A stretch of 64,000 nt of DNA from Rotaria socialis (lineage: Eukaryota; Rotifera; Eurotatoria; Philodinida; Philodinidae), in NCBI GenBank assembly GCA_905331475.1, contig CAJNYU010001305.1, forward strand, positions 186,001 through 250,000. Direction: 5' to 3'. This document shows positions 10,029 through 21,400 of the stretch, in pieces (position 1 is the stretch's first letter; every line of letters begins with the position of its first letter). A program made the position numbers and the translations under genes. The notes under the pieces were generated by a model, which was not told the DNA's origin, did no database searches, and saw only the letters and a program-made list of their open reading frames with translations.

Positions 10029-12867
10029 ATGGCTACTACTCAACCAGCGTACGTAGTTTTTCTTTCAGCAATTTGAAAATAAATCAATAAATAAATTTTA
10101 TTTCTAGATACGATTATTCAGCTTATGATTATCCGTACGATCCAAGTTCAACAGCTGCCTATCCAACTTATGCAAGTTATGAAGCCAGTGCATCGTATGC
10201 GCCACATGGAACATATGATAGTTATGCAGGTTCCGCACCTTATCCTACAAGTAAATTATTTTGATAGAATTCATTAAATTTCAAAATCATTATTTTTTAG
10301 ACGCTTCTTCAACTGCTTCGCCATATGCAAGTGTAGATCCTTATGCTGGTTATGCCGCTGCAGCTTATGGTTATCCTCCAATAGCAACTGGTGCCGGTGC
10401 TGCACCAGTAGCTGCAAGTCAAACTTCGTATCCACCATCTTATGGTTCATCGCCAACAACTGGTTATGCATATGATTCAAGACGTATTACACCACCACCA
10501 ACATCATCTGCAGCTAGTCACTATGCATCTTATGATTACACTTCAAATGGTGCTGCTATTTCTGTTAACTTTATTGAATAATTTTATTCTTGAATTTTTT
10601 TAACAGGCGCATATGTTGGCGCACCTCCAACAGGTGCCACTTATTCTCCATACAAATCAGTACCGACTGCTAATGGTTCACCATCGGCAAGTGCCTATCC
10701 GACTTATCCTGCTGCTGCTCCACCGCATGGAACATATGGTGTTCCACCAGGCAGTCACCTTTCAGGAGCGATTGGTACACATCCTCCTCCTCCATCTCAT
10801 ATTTATGGTCCACCACCACCTACAGCTGGGATGATTCCACGTCGACCCGATTATTATCCACCAACACAAATACCTCAGCCAATGCATTATGTCCCACACC
10901 AAACGCAAGCAATGCATTATCGGTGAGTGAATTTTTCGGCAAAAAAGAAGAAAATATTTTGTTTTATTTTTCTAAATATTTTGTTTTTTTCTATCGCTCT
11001 GTCGTATTGTTTTATTTTTCTAAGTTTTTGTTCTTAATGTTTCGGCAAAAAACAACAATTGACTATGTTGTGTTTATTATGATGTAACACTTTTGGATCG
11101 GTTAATATTTCAATCTTTGTGCTTTCTAGGGCCAAAACACAATAGCAGATATGGGTATATATATATATGTATACATTTATACATGTATATATATACTATT
11201 TGCTCACTTCAATTTTAAATCTTTTATCTAATTTTAGGTTGATTTAGTACTGCATATGTACCAAAAATTGCGTCATATATATTTTTGTTAAAAAAGTTTC
11301 CTTTTTTTCTGTAAACAAAGAAAAAAGAATTTTGTGTTGTTCTTTTTGTTCTTTTTGTTCTTTTTGTGTTTGACAATTTAACTTCACGACAAACATTGTT
11401 CTACTATCTTCTTGTGTATTCCAGTTTGCCACCTCGAGGGGGCTATCAACGTGAACTTGATGGTAAGTAATATTCTGTTTTGTTTTTCTTTTCTTTTCTT
11501 TATTTCCGCTCAGCAGTTTCTATTTTATGTTTTTACTTTCACAAGAGACTTGAAGAGAATAAAGAAAAATAAACCATCAGATAGAAGAATTCTTCCTTGT
11601 TCTATTTGTGTGCATATATGTAATATTAAAAGATCAAATGATGTTCATCGTTCTTTCTGTGAAGCGTTGAGAAATTTTGTCTATTATGATATTTGTTTTA
11701 ATTTGGTTCTATTACTCCGTTAGCGTTATTGTTTATTTCATTTCATTTCGTTTTGTTTTCTAACATCGTTACATTTATGACTTTATTTATCTAATTTGAT
11801 TATATTTCAATATTGAATATTTTAATAGAACCTGGTGATGAAAATGCACTTCTTCGACATGTGATTTATATAACTGGCTTACCAAAAGAAATTCAAAATG
11901 AAACATTAGCCGAAGTATTTGGTGCTGCATGTGGGCCTATTGCACCGGTTGGTGATTTATTTTTATTAATCCTTTGCTTCTATATATTTATTTATTTATT
12001 TATTATGACATTATTTAGGTTGATGTACGCTCACCGAAACCGAAAATTTGGGTTTATAAAGATCGGCAAACACGTGAAGGAAAAGGTGAAGCTACAATTA
12101 CGTTTATCAGTCCCGAATCGTGTCAAACGGCAATTAGTTATTTTAATGGTAATTAAGATATTATAACTTTTCGAGATCTTCTTTTCTCAACATTTGTCAT
12201 TTATCTTTAGGAAAAGAATTGTTTGGTCGTGAAATTCGTGTTACATTATGTCCAAGACGTTTGTACAATATGCAAAAGCAAAATACACCATTCAATCCTG
12301 CTGCACCACCAATGAATACATCATCAATGGTCAAACCAATAAATACAAATAATATTGTTAATACAACGGTAACTGACGGTACAACAACCGCGACAACCGT
12401 AGTACCTATAGCAGCAGCAACAACAACAACTACAACACCGTCGTCATCGACTACTGCTATAAGCACAATATCAACAATAACATCAACTCCAGTTACAACA
12501 GCTAACCCAATAGCAACAATATCTTCATCAACACATGGTTTATCTCGTCAATTGAATCATTCATTATTTAAATTAAGACAAACACCAGAACAGCAACGTG
12601 GTCTTTTACCTACTCCTCCTATTGCTTAGTAATAAATGAAATATTTATTTTGATCAATTTTTATTCATTCATGTTTATGTCATTTAGTGGAGCACCTATT
12701 ATCGGCAGTGCAGTTCAACGAGATGGTGTTCGAAAAGAATTACCTAGAATTGCTTTAAATAGGCAAGTGCTATTTTTGTTCTTTTTACGTATATCTATTT
12801 ATTATTCTTTGCTTTCTTTAGGGGTAACTATATGAGTCCAACTGGTGTTCGTCCGAAGCCCTATTAA
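10029..12867 (+). CDS. FET-like (FUS/EWS/TAF15) RNA-binding protein
   Basis: Nuclear RNA-binding protein. The N-terminal 250 or so residues are low-complexity and rich in Tyr, Ala, Ser, Pro and Gly (YDYSAYDYPYD, SYPPSYGSSPTTGYAYDS), as in the phase-separating domains of FET proteins. A short RGG-like bit (LPPRGGYQREL) leads into one RRM (about 11865-12265): VIYITGLPKEI is RNP2-like and GKGEATITFISP RNP1-like, with NGKELFGREIRVTL close to FUS/EWS. A Thr/Ser-rich linker follows. The last exon ends VRPKPY-stop, a C-terminal PY-NLS like the RERPY ending of FUS/EWS that binds transportin. About ten exons (10029-10050, 10109-10250, 10301-10548, 10607-10922, 11424-11461, 11829-11949, 12019-12146, 12212-12628, 12688-12762, 12822-12867). 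No RanBP2 zinc finger and no RGG-rich tail were found, both unusual for FET proteins. Confidence 0.82.
12763..12821 (+). other. GC-AG intron in the FET-like gene
   Basis: The donor reads AG|GCAAGT, the standard context for the rare GC donor, and the acceptor is ctttag. Splicing here joins N-R to G-N-Y-M-S and leads to the PY-NLS. Using the nearby GTGCTA donor instead would give an immediate stop. Confidence 0.7.
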
Positions 12868-13430
12868 CATTATTGTTTTCATATGTCTAATTTGTTAGCT
12901 TGTTGTGCATTTCTTTTCTGTGTATGTGCGTGTGTTTGTGAATATATATTTAAAAAATACTTTACAAAAAGATTTTATATTTAGTTGGGTTCATCAAAAA
13001 GATTTCTTAGTGAAAATCTTTTGCGATTTTTATTGAATTATTTTTTGATAGAATAGAAATTCGAAAGGATTATTGAACATATGAATAGTAAAAATGATCC
13101 TATTTTACAATCTTCTTTTCATATATAAGTTTCATTCAGGAATGTATAATTCATGGGGAGAAAATATTTTGTGAATATCAACTAAATTTTTTTAAACTTA
13201 ATTGATATAGGGCAACATTACTTTTGATGTTATGATGTAATAAAATATGCTGAAGACTGTTTATCGGAATAACTTTCTATAAGTTATCAATGTTATACAA
13301 GAAATGGTGTAAGGAAAATCTTCTGAGCTTTAGACTTGAGAATTCGATATCTACATATAAGTTTTTATATTCATATAATGTTTGGTATTGCGTATCACAC
13401 GCTGAACAACAAAATAAATAATTTTGATGT
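12868..13430. other. Intergenic
   Basis: The 3' flank of the FET-like gene. AT-rich; I see no gene in it. Confidence 0.4.
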
Positions 13431-13876
13431 ATATGTTACAGGGAAAATTGAAATTTTAATCTCCCCTAGGGCAAATTAAAATTTTGTTTTTTCCGGGTTC
13501 AATTTATGAGAAAAAGTAAAGATTTTGACTTCAAAACGTGCTACACTCGCACCCACATCAACATTGGCATCTAATTATCAAGTTCCATCACATTAGTCTT
13601 TTCAAAATACCTGAATTCGCGCAAAAGACACTTATCTTATTTGTGGGTATGAATGTAGCGTGTACATGAGGGTGTGGGTGTAGGTGCGTGTATGGGTGGT
13701 AGTATTAGTGTGGATATGAATGCAGTACGTTTTGAAATCAAAACCTTTACTTTTTCTCATAAATTGAGCCCGGAAAAAACAAAATTTTAATTTGCCCTTG
13801 GAGAGATTAAAATTTCAATTTCCCCTAAGGCCTATTTTAAATAGCCCTGCATTTCAATCTCCCCTGTAACATATAT
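13431..13876. mobile_element. Foldback / MITE-like element with long inverted arms
   Basis: The left arm (13431-13559) and right arm (about 13727-13876) are inverted copies of each other. Both carry atatgttacaggg at the tips, then gggcaaattaaaattttg, then ctcaattt/ttcaattt-atgagaaaaagtaaag and tcaaaacgt. The right arm has about 40 extra bases near its tip (gcagggctatttaaaatagg). The spacer of about 170 bases is GT-rich (gtgggtgtaggtgcgtgtatg). There is no reading frame, so it would be non-autonomous. No clear target duplication beyond an AT/TA could be fixed. Confidence 0.8.
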
Positions 13877-14530
13877 TTTCAATTTAGATTCCATAGGACG
13901 AGAATTCAACTTTGTTTGAATATCTCACGTGGGAACTATATAGTGTTGTAAATAAAATCGTTTAGTTCAGAACTCAATAAGCTTTCTTCCTCGTGAAAAA
14001 TGTCTAATCCCAATAGCGAGCTCTGTTTTACAGTCGAATTCATTTAGTTTTAATCAGTAGTGAATCCAGAATCACAATACTAAAGTAACGATGCTACAAT
14101 ATCGTTGATATTGTGATATCTTATTCTTGCTAATGAAATAATCATTGAAGTATTATTAACAATATTGTACAGGAATATTATATTAAAAGCAAAATTAATA
14201 TGGAAATTTTATCCTGCCTATTAGCTATATCGAAAAGATTGAGTAGTCCAAAAATAAATATTAAATAAGTTTTTTTCATCATGATGTTTGAAACGGAAAG
14301 AATGATTATGTGAAAACAAACCCGACTTAACTATCTTAGTTGTTATCTAAAAAGAGTAAAAAGCAGCAAAACAATTCTATTAAATGCCATATGGTTCGTT
14401 ATAAACAGATGGTCAAATTTCTCAGGTTATCATTGTATTCCGACAAAATAATCTTACAAGGATTATATTTTTTTATATAATCTTAATCGATTTCTGACAA
14501 GGAAAGTTAGTAGGTGTGTGAACATTCACT
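13877..14530. other. Intergenic, upstream of lipase
   Basis: Presumed promoter side of the lipase gene. No gene or repeat recognised. Confidence 0.4.
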
Positions 14531-16596
14531 ATGATGTTGTTTCGCATTACTGTGTCTTTTGTATGCCTGTCTGTCTTAGCAGCTCATGCTGATGAATTTC
14601 TTCCAGGTTAATATATTTTTATTTGAACATAATTGGCTCTAAAATCTCTATAAATATAGTTCATAGTAAACGAGCGTCTGACGTTTGCTATGGTGAGTAT
14701 GGATGTTTTACTACAGCAAAACCATTCGGTAAGAAAACATTTTTCTAATCAATTATCAATCAATAATTGTTTTGTAACTAGGTGGAACATTACAACGCCC
14801 ATTTGCACTCTTGCCTGATCCAGTATAGTTTCATGATGAATTCTTATTTTTTATTTTTATTCAACAACATTATCTTTCATTTATTTTTAGGCTGGTGTAA
14901 TTGGAACTACATTTTACTTATACACGAGAGATTCACGTAAAACTCGCACCGAAATTAGTCGCTATACAAGTCTTGGTGCATGGAGCGCTAGCAGACCAAC
15001 GAAATTTTTAATTCATGGTTTTGTTGATGCTGGCAATACACAATGGTGGATAGATATGAAGAATGCCATACTTGATGTAGTACGTATTTACAGATCGATA
15101 TTTTCTTTTTTGCCAATATCGATCTATGTACTTACAATACATATTAGGATGATGTTAATGTAATTTTTGTTGATTGGACAAAAGCAAATGGTTTTCCATA
15201 TGAGAAAGCGACGGCAAATGTTCAAGTGGTTGGTGCTGAAGTTGCTTTGTTTATCCACTATTTGATTAAGGATCATGGATCTAAGGCAACGGATTTTCAT
15301 ATTATTGGTCATTCTCTTGGTGCTCATACTGCAGGTTATGCCGGAGCACGAGTTCCTGGATTGGCCCGAATTACTGGTAAATATTTACTATGTCTAATTT
15401 ATGTTATAGCTTACACGATTATTATAGGATTGGATCCTGCTGGCCCTTATTTTGAAAATACTGATCCAGTAGTTCGTCTAGATCCTACTGATGCATTGTT
15501 CGTCGATGTTATTCATACAGATGGTGCTCATAATCTTCTTCTTGGACTCGGTAACTAACATCAAATCGTTTTCACGATGTTTTCAGTCGAATATATTATG
15601 TAACTGAATGTTTTCAGGTTCTCGCCAACGAATGGGTCATGCTGACTTTTATCCCAATGGTGGTTTGGATCAACCTAAGTGTTCGAAAACAGCAGGCAAA
15701 ATTTGGAATCTTCTTTTTCAACTTGGAACGATGAATATTGATGGTAAATCGTTAAACTAATACAAAACTAGATGCATGCAGTTTTATGTTGTAGGCTTCA
15801 TGGTAACAGCATTATGCAGTCATTTAGCTGCTGTGTATTTCTTTACTGATTCAGTTCGTAATCAATGTCCATATGTCGGTTATTCTTGTCCTAACTTTGA
15901 TGATTTTAATGCGGGTAAATGTTCATTGCAATGCAATAATAGTACCAATCAATGTAATCGTATGGGCTATTGGGCTTCACCTTCTGCTACTCAAGGTGAT
16001 ATGTACTTAAAAACTCAAGATGCCAATGCTTTTCCATATTGCAGTAAGTTTTCTATCATGCTACAAGAATACATGTAAAAATGAAATACTTTCCTATTGT
16101 ATCATAGTAAATCACTATCAAGTCACTCTTCAGTCAGGTTCAGATTATTCACAAACACGTGGTAAAGTAACTGTTACACTTTCTGGTACACTTCGTGCGG
16201 TTACCGTTACTTTTGATGAGTATGTATCTGAAACTTCTTGTGAGATTGAGTAACTTTCGGATTCAAATCAATTATCTAGTAATGCAACAACATTCAAGCG
16301 TGGCTCTGTTGAAAATCGTCTCATTCCGTTAACTGAAGATATTGGTGACGTGACAGCTATTGATATTGATTTCCAGAAAACAAACAATATAATATCATCT
16401 TCATGGTATTCATCTACATGGGCATTTACTAAAGCCACTGTGCTCAATGGTGATATCCAAACTAGGTATTTTTCTAATATATAATGAATGATTCTATATT
16501 GTTTCATCTGTCTTTTCTTCTAAATCTAGTCGATCTTTCTGCCCTAGCCAACCAACTATTACATCTGGCTCGAAAGTTCGATTTGCTTCATGCTGA
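14531..16596 (+). CDS. Secreted pancreatic-type triacylglycerol lipase with PLAT domain
   Basis: Alpha/beta-hydrolase lipase of the pancreatic family. A signal peptide (MMLFRITVSFVCLSVLAAHA) is followed by the N-terminal ASDVCYGEYGCF, matching KEVCYERLGCF of PNLIP. The nucleophile Ser is in IIGHSLGAHTAG, the catalytic Asp in GLDPAGPYFE and the catalytic His in TALCSHLAAVYF. The lid between CSK and the ALC cysteine is about as long as in true pancreatic lipases. The C-terminal part (from about 16109) is a PLAT/LH2 beta-sandwich starting YQVTLQSGSD. It ends CPSQPTITSGSKVRFASC, close to the family ending. Eleven exons: 14531-14606, 14660-14729, 14783-14825, 14891-15077, 15149-15375, 15428-15550, 15619-15742, 15795-16042, 16109-16217, 16279-16465, 16530-16596. 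About 470-500 residues, usual for the family. Likely a digestive enzyme. Confidence 0.94.
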
Positions 16597-17618
16597 TATT
16601 TCTCATTGTCTACTACTTTTATTCCTTGAAATAAAAACCTTCTTTATTGGTATTAGCGGACATGGTATCATGAATAGCTTCTTTCTTTTTATAGAACAAG
16701 AGATATTCAACTAGAGTCTACTGATTATCATTCATCGTTGTAAAGATAAAACGATGTTATTTAGATACACATAAACTAGGAGAATGATGCATTTAGAGAT
16801 GAAATGAAAAATAAATCCTGTGTGAAATAGTTATAATACGATAATCATGGGATTACAAATGTTTGTAAAGTAAACAACTTAACCTATGAAATTGTTAATA
16901 TAATATGTAGGAAGCTTGTGAAAAATTCTACTTGGTATTGTATCTCTCTGTTTTACTTCGCTACGTCGATAATTAGTTAAGGCAAGCAGTGTTGAAATAT
17001 GAAAAAGAAATTTCAATTTTATATTCTGCAACCGTTTTGAGAAGTTTTTTCTTAGTATGCATTCAACGGATCAATATAGTGAGTCAAATTTTGCTATAAA
17101 ATAACTATTGTGAAATTCAATGCAAGAATCTGTTTCAATTTAACTGGTAATAGATATAAATTTTTATTCATTTATAGTTGAATAATTAAGATTGAAAATT
17201 ACATATGAAAATGTAGGGTCTATTAGACTTTACTGAATCATATTCGCGAAAAACTACTCTGATATTATTTTTCAATAATATGTTGAATCTCTTTTGATCA
17301 ACACAAAATCTCATTGTAATTGAAAAGATTACGTTATTGTTTCATATTTGAAAGCTAATTCTTTCATATCATAGACAGTGGACTAATGAAAAAACCAAAA
17401 TAATTATAGAAACATATGTTGTAATCGTTTCATATTATTCAGAAGGAGAAAGTAAATCGATTGTCAACTACACGCCCCACACACAAACAACTAGATACAG
17501 GTGCCTTTTTTCTCAATCTTTCGCCCACGTTTATGAGCTAGCACCAATGATATTATACAGATAAATGGTTCCCCTAGTTCCTATGATTAGTTTTGTTTGA
17601 ACAAAATTCAATAGTATC
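16597..17618. other. Intergenic, downstream of lipase
   Basis: The 3' flank of the lipase. AT-rich; no gene recognised. The open frame at 16484-16714 overlaps the lipase tail in another frame and is not coding. Confidence 0.4.
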
Positions 17619-17976
17619 GATTATCATATGGTTTCGTCTTATGGTTTCTATTCTATATTTAATCTTAACACTTCATATTGATGAATTTCTTTCTGATTAG
17701 TATATCTTTCATTTGAATTTGATTGGTTTCATAATCCGTCAATATGGCTAATGGAAAATTCAATCTATAATTGTTGTTAGAATGTTTCCTTACGGTAAAC
17801 CTATTTGTTAATGAACAATAAAATATTTATTTGAAACGAAGTGCAACCTTAGAGCGCTTCTTCTCTCTTTTGCTCAACAGAGTATAGTTTTATGATAAAT
17901 TTTTTTATTGTTACTTAAATCTGTAATTGTTTTCTTTGGTCTGATGCGATAAAAACTACATTCTTGTGTACTCAAA
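17619..17976 (+). pseudogene. Decayed tandem copy of the lipase 5' exons
   Basis: This stretch aligns with lipase exons 1-4 and the introns between them. tcatattgatgaatttcttt matches tcatgctgatgaatttcttc at the end of exon 1. The intron-1 string attagtatatctttcatttg matches gttaatatatttttatttg. Further on, gagtatagttttatgataaa matches cagtatagtttcatgatgaa at exon 3, and gataaaaactacattcttgt matches aattggaactacattttact at the start of exon 4. The start codon, signal peptide frame and splice sites are degraded, and the copy stops where a repeat-like sequence begins. Since introns are shared, it arose by genomic duplication, not by reverse transcription. Confidence 0.75.
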
Positions 17977-18460
17977 AAGTGAGTACACTAGAATCGGTCA
18001 GTGTGTCCGTCCGGTCGTCCGTAGGCACGATAACTTTCGAAAGGAGAGTCAGATCGTGATGAAATTTTCCATACAGTTCAATCTCATGAATATCTCGGTC
18101 GAGTTCGAAGATGAGAAGAATCCGTCAAGAAATGGCTGAGTTATCGAAAAAATTGTCATTTTTGATCAGGCCATCCGTAAGGAGGGGTACAGGGATTTGT
18201 TTTCAGAAAACAAATTTTTCTCAGAATTATTCACAACATATATAAATCGACTCAGTTTTTAATACTGATTCCGAATCTGATATTAGTTGTGAACTAAATC
18301 GTAGCTTTCTAACGAAACATCGCCTGGAAAACGTCTCAAACTGCACAAAAACTGCATCCAGAAATCAAATTGCCTAGTTTCTCATGATAATTTTGGTCTT
18401 CAGACATTCTAGAATGACTCATATGTCCCGTGCACTTTTTGCAGTACACATAACTCTCGG
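17977..18460. repeat. Candidate dispersed repeat / element fragment
   Basis: It begins at a small palindrome (gtgtactcaaaaagtgagtacac), is more GC-rich than its surroundings, and opens with the tract cggtcagtgtgtccgtccgg followed by cacgataactttcgaaagga. Tracts of this kind open many non-coding dispersed repeats in invertebrates. It cuts the lipase pseudogene short. The right edge is uncertain; another gtacac lies near 18443. Only a genome-wide search could confirm copies. Confidence 0.4.
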
Positions 18461-21400
18461 ATGAAATCCAAAGTTTCCACATTTATTATTTATACACAAG
18501 AACTGTACATAAAAATCGAACTGCGATCAGTCGTCGTCAAACCCTTGATTTATGGAATTACTCATACATTGTTTTTGAATAATATTCATACCGTAGGTGT
18601 CCAGAGGGTAGACCAGAGCAATAGATCTTGGACTGTGAATACCTCTGATAACTAATGAACCATAAATAATGACATATTTCGTCTATTTTCTATCACTAAG
18701 ACTGAATAACATTTCAAAATATCCGTGATGCAATTGTATAAAAAAAACCTTTATACGGACTTGACTGTAAAAGCGTATATTAAAGAATCGATTAGAAAAG
18801 AATGCAAGAAACGAAAGTAACACAGTATCGAACAGTGTCTTTTTGAAAGAAAACTTCGTAGTTTTATTGATCTCAAAAATGTTTGATTGGATAGGAATAT
18901 CTTTTTTTTTTGGTCATCAAACTTTTCTCAAGTAAGATTGTAATGTACCAAACCAATATACTTCATTTTTGATATTAAATACTTTTATCTTCTGAGAAAT
19001 AGAAAAAACGGGAAAATCTGTAAATACTTGCACATGTTTCGACTGTTACAAATTCTGTCGTTTGATGTTTTCGTGTGACTCTTTAAAACGAATTATTTCA
19101 CAAGATTTTGTAGAAACTTGAAGAAATCATGATTTTATTAATGTCAATCTCGCTTCGAATATGATACATTAGAGAAGCTGTTTTCTGGTCGGAGTTTGAA
19201 AATGAAAGCGAGTCGAACTCTAACAATAAAATATAAGTATGATGAAGAATAACATACTTACTCTTTTTGATAAGACCGATTCTTGTAGGATGCATCGTTA
19301 TTTTATAGTATTGTAAACGGAAAAAAAGTAAAATTGTTTGAATTCTAACGAGTGACACAATGAATTGATTTCTATTTTTATCTTTTAATAGGGGTCTTAT
19401 TGAGAATTAGAAGTATCAATAATTGTCAATAGTCTGCCTGAAAATCAATTGTTTAGATGTGCAACATAGAGTAACTTCTAAGGCTATTTCCTGATTTCTT
19501 CTTCGATGACGAAGTGAGAATAAGTCATCTTCTTTCAAAGAATTTCATGTGTGCTATTCTATCAAAACTTTGCTTTCAACTAAGCTATGATCATAATAAT
19601 AATAATAATAAGAGAAATCAATGACAAACGATAAAGAAAACGAAATTCTGAAATACATTAGTAATATTTCAGTCCATATTTCTTTTTGGAGCTATCTAGT
19701 ATATCCTATTATATTTTCCATTTCTTACCAAGATGGTTTTGCGAGGAACCTATTTGAAATAATTAATTTTCCAACTTTTGGTAATTACATGTTTGACTGT
19801 TCTATATCCTGTTCATACGCTAATCACGTGTACATTCGAGCATAAAAACACAATTTCCTGATAAATTAAAAGCTTTAATTACTTTTATTCTCATAGGTGA
19901 TATATCATCTCTAGCCATCAAACTTAATGAAATATGACGCAGTAAATATTTTTTTTCTCCTTCCTATTTTAGTTAGAGAAAAAAAGCGTTCTTCTTGCAA
20001 TATCACTATCTAGAAGAAGAAAAACTACGGTTGGTCAGTGGAAGTACGCTGAGTACACTTGCATCACTCATCTTCTGCATAATTAACAAGGTGAATATAT
20101 TCTATCATTTTAACATTTTAGCTATTCTTGAATAGTCTTCCTGAGCTTGAAGACTAGACTCTATGAAGAGAACAAATAAAAACAATTGTATTCAACTATT
20201 TGATGAATCATTAAAGAAAAAATAAAGAGCTAATCAATCGAATCTTTTTATTGGTGGTGATTTCGATGCATTCAAAACTAATGATGACATAGAAAATATT
20301 TTCAAAGTCAAGGTACTCAAAAAAAAGGCGCAAAAACACGTACCCCATTACGTTTTTCTACAGGTGTTATGTAATGGTCTCCTAAAGTTTAATACATATA
20401 TTAATTGTATAGAAAGTATTCAAATTTCGATCGAAAATGAACATCAATGTTATATTCATCAAAAATTCTCTAGTAAATCAACATGGAAATACACTCTGTA
20501 TAACATCAAAAAATTGATCCATGCTATCATGACAATAGTAAAACTAGAAAAACGTATCGGTATCTGCAGATTTCGTAATCATACATTTTTTACTCAATTT
20601 TAAATATTTCTAGTGTGTGAAAGTGACTCAGCTAATATAGTACGTGATCTACATAGTTGTTCAATCAAAACGTATCCTGCAGCAGGTTTACGTTATTCCG
20701 TTGCAACAAACTATTTTTGAAAATAAAATAGAAACATAAGTAAAATTCATTTGTCTTCCACGTCTTTAGAAATTAGTTACTAACAAACACTCCGCCGATA
20801 TCTTTTGGTTTATGATTCATTTTTAGTATGTAAATATTGATCGAAATGAAAACTTTTATGAATGCCTTTTTGTTCACGTTTCAAATGTTTATTCATGCTC
20901 AAAAATGTAATCCTCAAACGCATTTTAAAGTTCCAAACGCGGTTTGATATTTTTTGCAAGTACTCCACAAATAACACATCAAATAAGAATAATATTGCAT
21001 AGAATATTCAAAACTGCGAGAACAATATCTGCAAATTCTTTATTTTGACTTTCTTTATTCTGATTATGATGTGCCTGACCAATTTGTTGGGGTTAAATTT
21101 CATTTTCAAGTAAATGATTGTTACAAATATATAAATTTCGTTTCTACTTGATTTTTTCTCGCGTAACATATAATTAATATGATACAGGTATAAAAAAAAT
21201 TGAGCCCAAACGAGAAAAAATATTAGTTGCCGAGCAACTTGGCTTTTCTCTAGTAGATTTTTCTAACGCAATCACCAAAGATTATCTGAATTGAACAGTA
21301 TAATGTCAAGTAAGAAAAGAAATAAAAGATATATTTCCTTTAAAAACATCTTATTTAGGTTATCACTTACGAGAAAGCCCAAAAAAAATGCTATTCAATC

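Noticed and set aside
12197-12466. Minus-strand Val-rich frame
   Set aside because: Antisense shadow of the Thr-rich linker of the FET-like gene.
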